Under the pieces are notes generated by a model. The model worked only from the letters and a program-made list of their open reading frames with translations, was not told the origin of the DNA and ran no database searches. Of a stretch of 64,000 nucleotides of DNA, positions 1 through 9,254 are shown in pieces. Made by a program: the position numbers and the translations under genes. Origin of the DNA: Aporrectodea caliginosa (lineage: Eukaryota > Annelida > Clitellata > Crassiclitellata > Lumbricidae); contig JACEVL010000019.1 in assembly GCA_020284085.1 (NCBI GenBank), positions 3,471,497 to 3,535,496 of the forward strand. The letters are read 5' to 3'. Each line of letters opens with the position of its first letter. Positions within the stretch are counted from its first letter, which is position 1.

Positions 1-129
1 CATTGGGATGCGACGACCTTCTTTTTTTGTTGCTTAAAACCTTTCCTTTTGGGGGGCTGAACCGCAGTTAGGGGGGGCTTAGCACCCCCTAGCCCCTCTG
101 GCGCCGCCACTGTATAGTGGGTGCCTTTC
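1..129. other. Unassigned start of window
   Basis: There is no coding signal. A G-tract/C-tract inverted pair (AGGGGGGGCTTAGCACCCCCT, about 73-93) could form a hairpin. The stretch runs into a family-A repeat. It lies downstream of the Hox stop codon and may belong to the 3' flank of that gene. Confidence 0.4.
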
Positions 130-245
130 TCTTCTATTATTAGAACTCCACCACTGCGCCTACTCGGTATTGCCAGTCCTAAGCCTGGAGAAAGCAGAAG
201 GGCGACTCTAATCATCTGTGTTATGAAAGTGTCGTTAAACAGCAA
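130..245 (-). mobile_element. Family-A short element, copy 1
   Basis: This copy has the recurrent blocks of the family as read on plus: TTGCCAGTCCTAAGCCTGGA, then AGGGCGACTCTAATCATCTG, then GTGTCGTTAAACAGCAA. About 20 copies occur in the window in both orientations. A complete one with target duplication is at 51944-52063. No RNA polymerase III boxes are visible, so the element is either a very short SINE or a LINE 3' end. Confidence 0.75.
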
Positions 246-299
246 TTAAGCCTTCTGGTTAGAATTAGATACACACATTGGAGAGTTTCTTCACTGTAG

Positions 300-305
300 T
301 TTATT
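300..305 (-). other. Candidate polyadenylation signal for the Hox gene
   Basis: TTTATT on plus reads AATAAA on the Hox strand, about 610 nt beyond the stop codon. This is position and hexamer only; the area is AT-rich, so chance matches are likely. Confidence 0.25.
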
Positions 306-534
306 ATAAGTCTAAATTGCTCGTATTTAAAAAATATAATATATTTGCGAGAAAAACATACATTGTTTGTGGCTTATTGTCCTCTTTTTTAACGCTGCAA
401 TGCTTGTTTTCAGCTATACACAACAGAATAATTTTGCATTACTTAGTTTTGAGCCTTTAGACAAAATTTTTGCGAGGCCCATGTACCTGACTCTGGCCCT
501 TAACTAATACAATCCACACCGAATGGGATCCATA

Positions 535-860
535 TCTATTGAAGTTTATACCCAATGAAGTCTGTAGTCTGTACCCAAGGAATTCTATAGCCAATGAGGC
601 TGTATACACAGAAGCCTATACCCATTGAAGTCCATACCCAGTGAAGTTTATACCCAGTGAAGTCTATACCCAGAAGTCTTTACCCAATGAAGTCCATACT
701 CATTAACCAAGTTCACTTCACCTAAAATAAAGTCCATGTTAATGAAATTCATACCCATGAAGTCAATACCAAAATTCACCGCAACAGAAGTCAAGGCCTT
801 TGAAGTCTATACCCAGGGGGTCCGTACCCATGGAAATCCCTTCCAAATGACCTCCACACC
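535..860. repeat. 16-bp minisatellite, downstream side of homeobox exon
   Basis: Degenerate tandem units of about 16 bp follow the consensus GAAGTCTATACCCAAT, with variants GAAGTTTATACCCAGT and GAAGTCCATACCCAGT. The same unit resumes on the other side of the homeobox exon at 1380-1880. Any 3' UTR of the Hox gene would be made largely of this repeat. Confidence 0.9.
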
Positions 861-915
861 CTAGAACCGTTCCCCGGCACCGCACCCGGTGTCATTTACC
901 CTGCCCGGCGCCAGT

Positions 916-1190
916 CTACAGGTCAGGTGACGAGTCACGTGACGACGAGCGTCGGCCATCTTGGTCGGCCATATTGAGTTCCTTGATCAGTTCCCGTTCC
1001 TTCTTCAGTTTCATTCGTCGGTTCTGGAACCAGATCTTGACCTGCCGTTCGCTGAGGCAGAGCGCATGCGCGATCTCGATCCGTCTCTTTCGCATCAGGT
1101 AGTGACAGAACTGAAACTCCTTTTCCAGTTCGAGCGTCTGGAACCGCGAGTATGTCTGGCGACCTCCTCGCCGATGCAACGAGTTCGGAC
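916..1190 (-). CDS. Lox4: Hox gene exon 2: homeodomain, UbdA group (Lox4-like)
   Basis: This exon encodes a sequence-specific transcription factor domain of the Antp class. The 60-residue homeodomain spans 1173-994, from [20 protein letters not shown] to [12 protein letters not shown]. Helix 3 keeps the DNA-contacting residues ([10 protein letters not shown], Gln50, Asn51). Leu56 and the following ELIKELN match the UbdA tail seen in Ubx, abd-A, Lox2 and Lox4. [10 protein letters not shown] and LCLSERQ favour Lox4, but the paralogue is tentative. Oddities are Gly3-Gly4 where Arg-Gly is usual, and FCHYLM where FNRYLT or FNHYLT is usual. The exon starts after a good acceptor (TGTTCCAG, 1198-1191). 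The first two bases complete a Gly codon split with exon 1, giving YPWM-NVIGPNSLH-homeodomain. The C-terminus is short and Ser/Arg/Asp-rich, and the stop is TAG at 918-916. The open frame has no in-frame ATG at its start (residue 1177-1179 is TTG, Leu), as expected for an internal exon. Confidence 0.95.
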
Positions 1191-1261
1191 CTGGAACACA
1201 GCGTAGGAACAGGCGCTATAGAAGTGCGTCTTAGCAAATCTCGTCATATCTCATTGCTATG

Positions 1262-1362
1262 TCTAACGGAGACAGAGACAGACAGACAAACGGACAAGCG
1301 GAGAGACAGACAAGTAGACAGGCAGACAGACGGAAGGACGAACAGAGAGACAGAGACATAGG
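1262..1362. repeat. Degenerate (GACA)n microsatellite
   Basis: An interrupted GACA tetranucleotide tract lies 70 bp upstream of the homeobox exon. It is followed at 1365-1372 by GTCACGTG. Confidence 0.85.
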
Positions 1363-1379
1363 GTCACGTGACTCGTCGT

Positions 1380-1880
1380 CTGACCTGTAAAGTCAATGCC
1401 CAATGAATTCTATACCCAATTAAGTCAATACCAAATGAATTCTATACCCAATTAAGTCAATACCAAATGAATTCTATACCCAATTAAGTCAATACCAAAT
1501 GAATTCTATACCCAATTAAGTCAATACCAAATGAAGTCTATATCCAATGAGTCTGTACCCACTGAATTCTCAATCAAAGAAACTTGATATGGCACCCCTT
1601 CAAGATATACTATGAGGCTCTCTATTTCCAGTGAAGTCTATACACAACAAGTCTATCAATGAAGTCGATACCCAATGAAGTCTATATCCAATGAATTCCA
1701 TACCCAATGAATTCTATTCCCAATGAAGTCTAATCTGTATACCCATTGAAGTCTAAATCCAATAAAGTCTATACCCAACGAAGTCTATACCCAACGAAGT
1801 CTATACCCAATAAAGTCTATACCCAATGAAGTCTATACCCAATGAAATCTATACCCAACGAAGTCTTGTGCATTAGACAC
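1380..1880. repeat. 16/32-bp minisatellite, intron side of homeobox exon
   Basis: The units are the same as at 535-860. At 1390-1530 they form a 32-bp higher-order unit (AAGTCAATACCAAATGAATT then CTATACCCAATT), repeated about four times nearly perfectly. Simple 16-bp units follow to about 1868. Confidence 0.92.
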
Positions 1881-2361
1881 ATTATAGACATGTGTATATA
1901 TATACCCTTTGCGTCACGTTGACTCGTGACGTGCTCTGGCACGCCTCTTCACCAGATATTTCCCAACGGTCGTTTGACGGCGCCACAGTTCAACGATGTT
2001 GGTCCCACCCCTCCCCCACCATACACCCCTCCATCTTCACCCACCACCCATCCACACCACCCACCCTCTTGAACAGCGCGGTTCATGTTTAGATGCCGTT
2101 AGCGTCGTGGCTTTGGCTATACGTACGTGATTAAAGGAGTTTGGCATCGTGAGCCGTCATCATTCACCCTTTCTCTTCAGTTGCCACACGCAACGCCTTT
2201 GGGTAAGAAGAAGAGGGTGACGACCGATGATGGCTGCAGCGGTGGAGTGATCAGCAGTCTCTGCAGCCTCTCAACAGAGCATCGCTGATTCGAATCCACA
2301 GGAATGCTCTAGACCTGGCTGATCGCTCTTTGACTGCGTTTGCCTTTAAGCGACTAACTGT
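1881..2361. other. Intron, no gene seen
   Basis: A pyrimidine-rich stretch (1990-2075) is followed by unique-looking sequence. Nothing coding was found. TTGTGCATTAGACAC (1866-1880) is the end block of a dispersed repeat also found at 34078 and 54730. Confidence 0.5.
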
Positions 2362-2740
2362 GAAGAAAGGGAAGGGAAGGGAATGGAAGGGAAGGGAATT
2401 GGTGGAAGGGCCAGGAAGGGAAGGGAAGGGAAGGGAAGGAAGGAAGGGAAGGAAGGGAAGGGAAGGAAGGGAAGGAAGGGAAGGAAGGGAAGGAAGGAAG
2501 GAAGGAAGGAAGGGAAGGGAAGGGAAGGGAAGGGAAGGGAAGGGAAGGGAAGGGAAGGGAAGGGAAGGCAAGGCAAGGCAAGGCAAGGCAAGGCAAGGCA
2601 AGGCAAGACAAGACAAGGCAAGGCAAGGGAATGCAAGGCAAGGCAAGGGACGGGAAGGCAATGGAAGGCAAGTCAAGTCAAGAGAAGGCAATGCAAGGCC
2701 AGCCAAAGCAAGGGAAGGCAAGGGCAGGGCAGGGCGGGGA
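2362..2740. repeat. Purine-strand pentanucleotide array (GGGAA)n/(GGCAA)n
   Basis: About 375 bp on the plus strand is almost purely G and A. It changes from GGGAA/GGAA units to GGCAA units near 2570. Polypurine tracts of this kind can adopt triplex structure. The long ORFs here encode only PSLPF- or REGKG-type low-complexity sequence and are not genes. Confidence 0.92.
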
Positions 2741-3026
2741 CTGTTGTCTTCGTGCGTTGTCATAATGGCGCTATAGAAATTGTAGGATTAGTATGACATT
2801 TTGTTCTGACGATTCGATGTCTCTGCGATAGGCCTATTATAGAATCCGGATGACGATGCTTTTCCTTGGTTATCTTCAGTATACCTTATATTCTTATAAC
2901 CTCTCTCTTCCTTGTCTTACCTTACCTCTCCGTATACCTTGTATCAACGGAAAATATCTCTAGTCACGTGTGGGTGCCTTCCATTTCCGTTCGAAGTACA
3001 CGCAGAGTCTACTCCGAACGTATTAC
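2741..3026. other. Intron, unassigned
   Basis: No recognised gene or repeat, apart from GGCGCTATAGAAATTG (2767-2782), which resembles the L2/SINE tail motif. Confidence 0.4.
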
Positions 3027-3103
3027 AAGCAGGCAGGCAGACAAATAGACAGACAGACAGACAGACAGGCAGACAGACAGACAGACAGACAGACAGACAG
3101 GTA
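3027..3103. repeat. (CAGA)n microsatellite
   Basis: A CAGA/CAGG tetranucleotide array with few interruptions. Confidence 0.9.
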
Positions 3104-3721
3104 ATCGTAAGAGAGGCGGAGTACATCAACTGGAAGAGGCCATTGGCGAATTCTGTTTTATGGTCTGCGCTGTTGGCCAAACGAAAGACATTGAGACTCA
3201 ACAGAATCACGCAATAGAATCGCAGACAATCGTTTCACGTCATGGAATGTCAGGCAGCATCACCAGAAATCGTGGCTGCCTCGGGGTCAAGGGCAGTTTG
3301 ATTAAAAACCCTTTATACAACGTTTCTGATATACACGCCATGTATAAATAACAAAATACATGGACGTTGAGACGATGCAAAGTCAAGGCACAGTTTCGAT
3401 TATTGCTGTCCCGTCCTTATACGATTTATCCATTACGTTTCCTAGGAGCGGAAAATCGCATGTGATTGGATAATTTATAACAGATGCATGTATTTGTCTG
3501 GCAAAGCTTTTATTTAGCGCACCTATATCCATTCAAAAAGCGCAAAGCTGGGTGAAAAGTCAAGACCTGGTTTCCGAGTCTTCAGTCCCAGGCTAGATGT
3601 GATTTATGCATCCCATTTGGAACGATGAGTAAATCGCACGGGATTAGGAAACTAAGACTCGTCTAATTGTAATAAATCTTCGAATGCCAATGGTCTTTGG
3701 ATTCAGAGTGGCTTTTCGTGT

Positions 3722-3741
3722 CGAACGCTAGATGGCGACAC
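3722..3741 (+). promoter_or_regulatory. CTCF-like motif candidate
   Basis: CGCTAGATGGCGACA contains AGATGGC, which fits the published CTCF core AGRKGGC. It lies in intron sequence with no obvious repeat. Function is inference. Confidence 0.35.
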
Positions 3742-3784
3742 AATGAAAGATGCATGCCGGGAACGGGCTCGACCGGAAATAGTC

Positions 3785-3885
3785 AGGTCGGTGGAAGACT
3801 AGGAATGGCGCTATATAAGGTCTCCGAATGAATGTATGAATGAATGAATGAATGAATAAATGAATGAATGAATGAATGAATTTGG
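3785..3885 (+). mobile_element. L2-like/SINE 3' tail with (TGAA)n
   Basis: GGCGCTATATAAGGTCTCCG is followed by AATGAATG tetranucleotides. The same GCGCTATA-plus-TGAA ending closes the L2-like copies at 48335 and 48690, so this is a severely 5'-truncated retrocopy. Confidence 0.65.
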
Positions 3886-4350
3886 TTCTCTGGTGGATGC
3901 AGGGTTTATAAAACGTTGGGGGACCTTAAGTCATCACTTTAAGTCACTTCTTTAAGTCATCAATTTAAGTAATCACTAAGTTTAAGTAATTTTCCACTTT
4001 TGTTTGCTTGTTTAATCATCAGTTTAATGACATCTCATGACAACATCGGCCGCTGACGTCTTATCAAACATCGTACAATTTGCCACTTTTTGAGATCTTA
4101 GGTTATTAAGCTTTGATCCCAAGCTATTTAAAGGTGTCTTATGAGAGCGTGACATTATTATTAGTATCGAGCATTTACCGACATCTTGTGGCCACCGTTT
4201 TATCTGGGATTATGCAGAAGTATGTAGCAGAATGATTTTCATCGCGCTCCTCGATTTTTTAGGCTTGGGACTAGCACTACCAGAATGTGGTCAACGGCGG
4301 AATTTCAATGCATCAAACAGCTTTAGCATACTACAACTGAACGGATGGAT
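3886..4350. other. Fragments of dispersed short families
   Basis: Contains a TTTAAGTCATCA tandem (3925-3985). Also contains a minus-oriented CGTTAAAC-type ending (AGTTTAATGACATCTCATGA, 4021-4040) followed by GGCCGCTGACGTC. No gene seen. Confidence 0.45.
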
Positions 4351-4426
4351 CCACAGTTTAACGGCAGCTTATGACAACATAGGCCGTTGCTGCCGACAAA
4401 GATTAGTTTTTGGCATATTACAGCTC
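4351..4426 (-). mobile_element. Family-G element, copy 1
   Basis: A 76-bp unit starts CCACAGTTTAACGGCAGC, passes through ATAGGCCGTTGC and GACAAAGATTAG, and ends GGCATATTACAGCTC. Near-identical copies are at 30263-30338, 30360-30434 and 58766-58853, with a truncated inverted copy at 63970-64000. On the minus strand it ends in CCGTTAAACTGTG, like the other CGTTAAAC families. Confidence 0.85.
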
Positions 4427-4446
4427 AAACTGAACGGAAATGTCAC

Positions 4447-4495
4447 GTAGGGTATATATAGTTTGGGTGAATCTTTATTTAAAGGTGTCTAAGGA
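4447..4495 (-). repeat. Bipartite TATATA / GGTGTCTAA motif, single copy
   Basis: GGTATATATAG is followed after about 19 bp by TTTAAAGGTGTCTAA. On the minus strand this reads TTAGACACCTTTAAA then CTATATA. Clear arrays are at 30455-31010, 34840-34960 and 36225-36350. Confidence 0.7.
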
Positions 4496-4774
4496 AAGGT
4501 AACATTATTAGCAGTAGTATAGTTATCAGTGCTTTAAGGCATCTTCGGATCACCAGGGCCGTTGACGTGTCGACATTACTTAGTTAATCTCTATAGGGTT
4601 TATTAGGATCGATCAAGAGTTTAATATTTTATGGCAATACAGGCCGTTGACGTCGGCAGAAATTATTTTGAACAGTTCTCACTGTTCCACTGGCATAACA
4701 CATAACCTTTTAACCATCAGTTTAATTGCATCTAATGACAACATAACCGTTCTTAAGCTATTACTTGTAGGACG

Positions 4775-4833
4775 AATATTAACTAAACATACGTGTGTAA
4801 ATAATATTCACACACGTAAGTTTAGTTAATATT
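4775..4833. repeat. 24-bp near-perfect inverted repeat
   Basis: Arms 4775-4798 and 4810-4833 pair with one mismatch around an 11-base loop. The outer sequence is AATATTAACTAAAC. It could be the core of a small foldback element or a cruciform-forming site. Confidence 0.85.
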
Positions 4834-5284
4834 ATATTATTATTGAACAGTGCTCACCGTTACCGTGGCATAACACAGCTACTTCAATTCAGGTCTTAAT
4901 ATAGAGCCTCTCTGCTGCTTGTACTTATACGACGAATATTATACGTAAAAAGGTGTGTAAGTTTTTGTAACTAAATTGAAGAATTCTCACCGTTACCTTG
5001 GCATACTGCAGGACTATTGGGTGAATCCCAAATCTGAATACAGGAACAGGACTAGTAGTTTCAGTTTAACGCTCTTCATCTGTGAACAGCTATATTTCCC
5101 AAATCAGTGTGGGGAAAAACTCCAGGCCGAAAAGTCAAGTTGGTGGGAATGCCCCTTCTACAACCCATCTTTATATTCCATTAAATGAGAATATTTTCAG
5201 GAAGAAAAATCTCACACACAAAGGACGATCCGAAATTTGTTTCAAGTTGCTCTATAAAAAGTAATTAGTTTATCACCTCGCCTC
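4834..5284. other. Dispersed-repeat fragments, no gene
   Basis: Short pieces recur elsewhere: the CACCGTTACCTTGGCATA-type string at 4855 and 4987 is similar to sequence near 4680 and 24225. Short ORFs here have no recognisable domain. Confidence 0.4.
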
Positions 5285-6105
5285 AAGTATTATTTTGCCT
5301 ATCCTCATTTTTACCTTGCCAAATAGTACCTACTATAACTTCTCTTACCATATTCCCTATTTACAATACATTACCTTAAGCCTATCTTACCTTTTCTCAT
5401 CATACCATACCACACCTTATGTTACCATACCTTCCCGTACAGTACCCTACCCAAAAAAGTTCTGTAATACCATGTGAGCATTGAGAACTGTTCGAAATAA
5501 TTTCTGCCGACTGCATCGGCCTTTATTGCCATAAAACGTAAAACTTTGGTCTTTGGATCGATCCTAATCAGCACTATGTAGACTAATTAAGTAATGTCGA
5601 TACGTCAACGGCCCTAGTGACTCGAAGATATCCGCAAGCAGTGATGACTATAATGCTTATAATGTTACCGTTCCTTAGACACCTTTAAATAATAATTATC
5701 CGACGCTATATATACCCTACAAGTCACTTTCGTTTAGTTGCTCCAATGAGGGCAGACATTGTAGATGATAGTTGCATTTTACTTCGACATTGACCGTACT
5801 CTGATAGAACTAGTCTGGAAAAACCTACCTTTTCTGACTACCCTGTCTTACCCTAACTTACCCAAACCTACCCTAGCTTTCCCTACCTTACCTTAACATA
5901 CCCCAACCTACCTTACCATACCTTAATCTACCCTAAAGTTCTCTACCCTACCCCAACCCTATACTACCTTAACCAACCCTACCCTACTCTACCCCTAACC
6001 TATCTTAGCCTACCCTACCCTACCTCTACATTACCTTAACTTACCATACCTTCCCTACCTAAACCTATCCTACCCTTCCCTACTCTGCCATACCATACCG
6101 TATAA
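5285..6105. repeat. Degenerate TACCY/CCTTA low-complexity tract
   Basis: Two pyrimidine-skewed stretches (about 5285-5480 and 5825-6105) consist of imperfect TACCTTACC and TACCCTAACC units. They flank a CGTTAAAC-type fragment, and at 5676-5720 a bipartite motif (TAGACACCTTTAAA then GCTATATATA). The units drift too much to be a telomeric array. Confidence 0.75.
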
Positions 6106-6172
6106 CTCAGCAAAAGCAGCCGGCGCTATATAAACTCTTACATTACGTTGCGCATACGAATCAATGACTGAC

Positions 6173-6713
6173 CGATGACGTTCATCCATGGATAGACCGG
6201 AACTTCATTCTCCAGTTCTTCGCCGTTGCCATGGACACCGACGGGCGCCCATCGACCCAGCGACCTCTCGCGGTCGTAATCGTCACTTCCGGTTGCGTCA
6301 TATCCGTACTCGTCCGCGACCGGGACCTGACTTCCGGTCACCTGATTAGCGTTCAGCTGATTTCCGGTCACATGACTTGCGGTCACATGACTTCCGGTCA
6401 CATGACTTCCGGTCACCTGACTTCCGGTCACATGACCATAGGCGTCGTCGGCCTCGAACTGAAGATGGTCCCACCGGAAGTGCCCAGCACCGGCGAATCC
6501 CGCAGCATCCGACGATGTGGTCACGTGACAAAGGAGCGCGGTAGAACTTCCGTTCTGTGTCGGGTGTCTTTCAGAACGTGGGTCAGCGGCTCTGATCAAA
6601 TCTGGGTCGAACCGGACTCGCTTGACCACCCTCGTTGGTCCATCGGGACTGATGATGATGATGATGATGCGAGGTAAGAGATGCTGCGGCTTGGCTGCTG
6701 AAACAGTCACCAT
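6173..6713 (-). CDS. Lox4: Hox gene exon 1 with YPWM hexapeptide
   Basis: This exon encodes the N-terminal 180 residues plus the first base of a split Gly codon. The hexapeptide motif VPVYPWM (YPWM at residues 174-177), which binds Exd/Pbx-type cofactors, lies near the end of the exon. Only nine residues separate it from the homeodomain after splicing, and the spliced product would be about 271 residues. ATG at 6713-6711 has G at +4 and an in-frame TAA 15 bases upstream, so it is the first usable start. However, the N-terminus (MVTVSAAKPQ, then six Ile from a GAT repeat) does not look like the usual Hox N-terminus. An upstream coding exon joined at an acceptor such as CATCATCAG near 6649 remains possible. 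Residues of about 6440-6330 form HVTGS-type pentapeptide repeats. An acidic/Tyr stretch (DEYGYDATGSDDYDRE) follows, then the YPWM. Confidence 0.82.
6324..6440 (-). repeat. In-frame 15-bp tandem repeat inside Hox exon 1
   Basis: About seven units follow the plus-strand consensus ACTTCCGGTCACATG and encode HVTGS variants (GSQVTGSHVTGSHVTASHVT). Fifteen bases is five codons, so the frame is kept. Each unit carries CCGGAAGT (ETS-type core) and TCACATGA (E-box/M-box type) on one strand or the other. Confidence 0.92.
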
Positions 6714-7010
6714 AGCAACGGGGCGTTAGAACGTCCATAAAGTATGAATGATTGGCGGCCATTTTGACACACTAGCGCCATCTATTATTAGACGTCGCTT
6801 TACATCTTAAGACGCCACCTGTCGGCAGCTGATAACTTTACCTCAGCTTCCTACGCCAGTCGATAGAGGGCTTCTTTCCTATAACTGTGTATTCCTCCGC
6901 TGATAATAATAGCCTCACGTAGTCTGTATAGAGGCGCGCGGAAAGCAGTTCGCGCTATTCAGGTGAAAGGTCATTAGTCAAACAAACGATTCCAATGACC
7001 CCGTGACCCA
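6714..7010 (-). promoter_or_regulatory. Upstream flank of Hox exon 1
   Basis: About 300 bp of unique-looking, relatively GC-rich sequence. On the Hox strand it carries CCGCCAATCATTCATAC, then TTTATGG just before the ATG, and a CTCF-like AGATGGCGCTAG (6771-6782 region). No canonical TATA box at a convincing distance was found. A promoter or 5' UTR is inferred from position. Confidence 0.4.
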
Positions 7011-7019
7011 GATATGAAT

Positions 7020-7081
7020 ATTTGACATTTTATATATTTTGTTTTATGTATGTTATATGTATATAACCGTATATATACTCT

Positions 7082-7116
<35 letters not shown>

Positions 7117-7239
7117 TCTTTTATAGGTAATCGGGTTATTAACGTAATTATAATTTACATAAATATTCAGCACATGCGCCCACATAGATGAGATTCACTA
7201 CAACATAATATACCAAACAATTGTGTGTATATATATATA

Positions 7240-7277
<38 letters not shown>

Positions 7278-7397
7278 TGTGTGTGTGCGTGAGTGTGCGT
7301 GTGTGTATGTGTGAGTGTGTGTGTGTGAGTGTGTGTGTATTTATGTGTGTGTGTGTGTGAGTGTGTGTGTGTGTGTGATTGCGTGTGTATGTATATA

Positions 7398-7435
<38 letters not shown>

Positions 7436-7520
7436 ATTATGTGTGTGTGAGTGTGTGTGTGTATATGTGAGTGTGTGTGGGTATGTGTGCGTGTATGCTC
7501 ATGTATATATTGTGTGTTTC
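7020..7520. repeat. (TA)n, then compound (GT)n/(TA)n microsatellite
   Basis: An AT dinucleotide run (7085-7112) is followed from 7225 by long imperfect GT tracts with GTGAGTGT variants and internal TA tracts. Confidence 0.92.
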
Positions 7521-7657
7521 TGAGTTTATTTACCAATTTGTCTGAACTGTATGTCTGTGTGTGCGTGTTTTTGTTCGACATTCGATTCTTTCCTTGCGAT
7601 AATTGCTGATGGTGTTTACGACGGATGACCGCCAGGGACGACCACGGGCATAACGGA

Positions 7658-7846
7658 CGAAAGAAAGGAAGGAAGGAATGAAGGAAGGGCGGACAGAAGG
7701 AAGGAAGGAAGGAAGGAAGGAAGGAAGGAAGGAAGGAAGGAAGGAAGGAAGGAAGGAAGGAAGAAGGAAGGAAGGAAGGAAGGAAGGAAGGAAGGAAGGA
7801 AGGAAGGAAGGAAGGAAGGAAGGAAGGAAGGAAGGAAGGAAGGAAG
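7658..7846. repeat. (GGAA)n microsatellite
   Basis: A nearly pure GGAA tetranucleotide array, broken once at 7762 (AAGAAGG). The long FLPSFLPS and KEGRKEGR frames it produces are not genes. Confidence 0.95.
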
Positions 7847-8177
7847 ACAAGTGGGAGTGAAGGACGGATGGATGGAAGAATGGACTGATGAGTTGTTACA
7901 AACGCCAGCATTCAGCAACTTCTATAGCGCAAAGTTGAGTGACGAAAGAGAATTACAATATTCCTTAGGTTCTACACCGTTTTAAACACTAGCATTGCCA
8001 TCGGCTTTAGTCGTTGATGAAATCCACCATTACACGAACTGTGGTGGTACCAGGATCAAGCCTAGATAAGAGAGGAGTGAGTCGTCAACGTAAATAAGCG
8101 TCGTTAGACAGACCTGCTTACTTACCTACCGTTCACTACAATGTATCACACACTAGAATAAAACCATCAGTTCGTCA
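7847..8177. other. No gene seen
   Basis: Unassigned sequence between a microsatellite and a LINE remnant. TATAGCGCAAAGTTGAG (7923-7939) resembles an L2/SINE tail piece. Confidence 0.4.
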
Positions 8178-8320
8178 AGCTGCAGCCAATTCGCGGCGAT
8201 GGGTAAGAATAAATGCTCTCCTTTGTCCACGGTCATTTGTCAAGCCCATTGCTCCTCTTAGTGTTACCAAGTGATGTTATGTCCTCATTTTTTTTATGTT
8301 ATCTATCCAACTGCAAATGT
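8178..8320 (-). mobile_element. LINE C-terminal remnant (GH-V/NEDITSLG type)
   Basis: The minus strand translates to EDITSLG..., GLTNDRGQ..., HRRE. This matches the C-terminal end of the same family as 15430-15670 (NINEDITSLG ... MDLTNDRGQSRSF). It is a decayed, 5'-truncated copy. Confidence 0.7.
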
Positions 8321-9254
8321 AAGCATCAGAGGGCAATAAATGGGTAAGACCGAGGTGAACAACACTAATAGCCATAATAAATTATGTTGTTAAACTCTAG
8401 ATACTATTTAAAATGCTATGTAGTCCTTTAAACACCTTTAAATAGCTGATAGTGATGCAATATATAACGTTCAACAATTTGTTCAATTAACCCATGAAAA
8501 AGGTATTATAGGCCTATCATTAAGTTAAGATCGACACACTTAGAAAGGTTCAGGTACGGAAATCCGGAACAGTTCAGGTGAAGTTTATCCACCTGACAGT
8601 TCAGGTATTCCATCTGACAGTTCCGGTATATTACCTGAACCTGGTACTGTTATTATCGTCTCAGCCTGAACATTTCAGGCGTAGGCTATCACCTGATTGA
8701 GTTCAGGTAGCCTACGTAGTCCTTGGCCTTACGTCTAGTGTGAATTTAGACCATATTTAAAGTTTAAATATTATTACAATAATTATATTACTACACTAAT
8801 AATAATCATTTAATATAAAATTCAATCAAATTTAAGAGTTTTCCGCTAAATAAAATAAATAAACTTCACTTAGCAGCTTTAGCCTACTAGACACGTGACC
8901 CACGCCTGACGCATCCAGTTCAGTCTTTGTTCCATCAATAGGGTAAAACTGCGGGGTTTCATTCAAATATTTATAAATAAATAATATTTAAACACAGTAT
9001 GAACTGCGACAATTTGGCCAATTTTGTGCTGTCACAAATATTTCGAAGCATGCTGTCGATAAGTTGAAAGGTATGTACTACAATTAATTCTTTATTATGC
9101 ATGCTTACTGTATCGGACCGATAACAATGGCGGTCGCACATGAATCACGTGCTGGTGACCTGCAGTTCTCTTGTTTTTACTTTAAATTAATTTAAGCATA
9201 ATAAAACTGACTGTCTGCAAACATTTAGTATCTGCATGAATGCGTAAGTTTATC

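Larger units (their letters stand above)
1191..6172 (-). other. Intron of the Hox gene
   Basis: Donor G|GTCAGT at 6173/6172 (phase 1) and acceptor TTCCAG at 1191 join in frame. The first donor bases are not the strongest nearby: GTAAGA lies at 6147-6142, but it would leave two bases and does not fit the acceptor phase. A single intron between the hexapeptide and the homeodomain is the usual Hox arrangement. The intron holds minisatellite, purine-rich repeat, retroelement 3' ends and no other convincing exon. Confidence 0.75.

Noticed and set aside
935..1237. 100-residue minus and 81-residue plus frames overlapping the homeobox
   Set aside because: Shadows of the homeodomain frame.
2251..2796. 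Several overlapping 96-170-residue frames rich in PSLPF or REGKG
   Set aside because: All six frames stay open because of a pentanucleotide purine array; no domain, pure repeat translation.
5825..6105. Interstitial telomere array
   Set aside because: TACCY/CCTAA units are too variable and no stable TTAGGG or TTAGG register is kept.
6138..6172. Continuation of Hox exon 1 to its TAA, or donor GTAAGA at 6147
   Set aside because: Reading through loses the homeodomain; the GTAAGA donor leaves phase 2, which does not fit the acceptor at 1191.
6231..6677. 148-residue plus frame opposite Hox exon 1
   Set aside because: Kept open by the 15-bp repeat; the opposite frame has YPWM and splices to the homeodomain.
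7198..7911. 237-residue minus frame and companions (FLPSFLPS, HTHTHT)
   Set aside because: Translation of (GGAA)n and (GT)n microsatellites.
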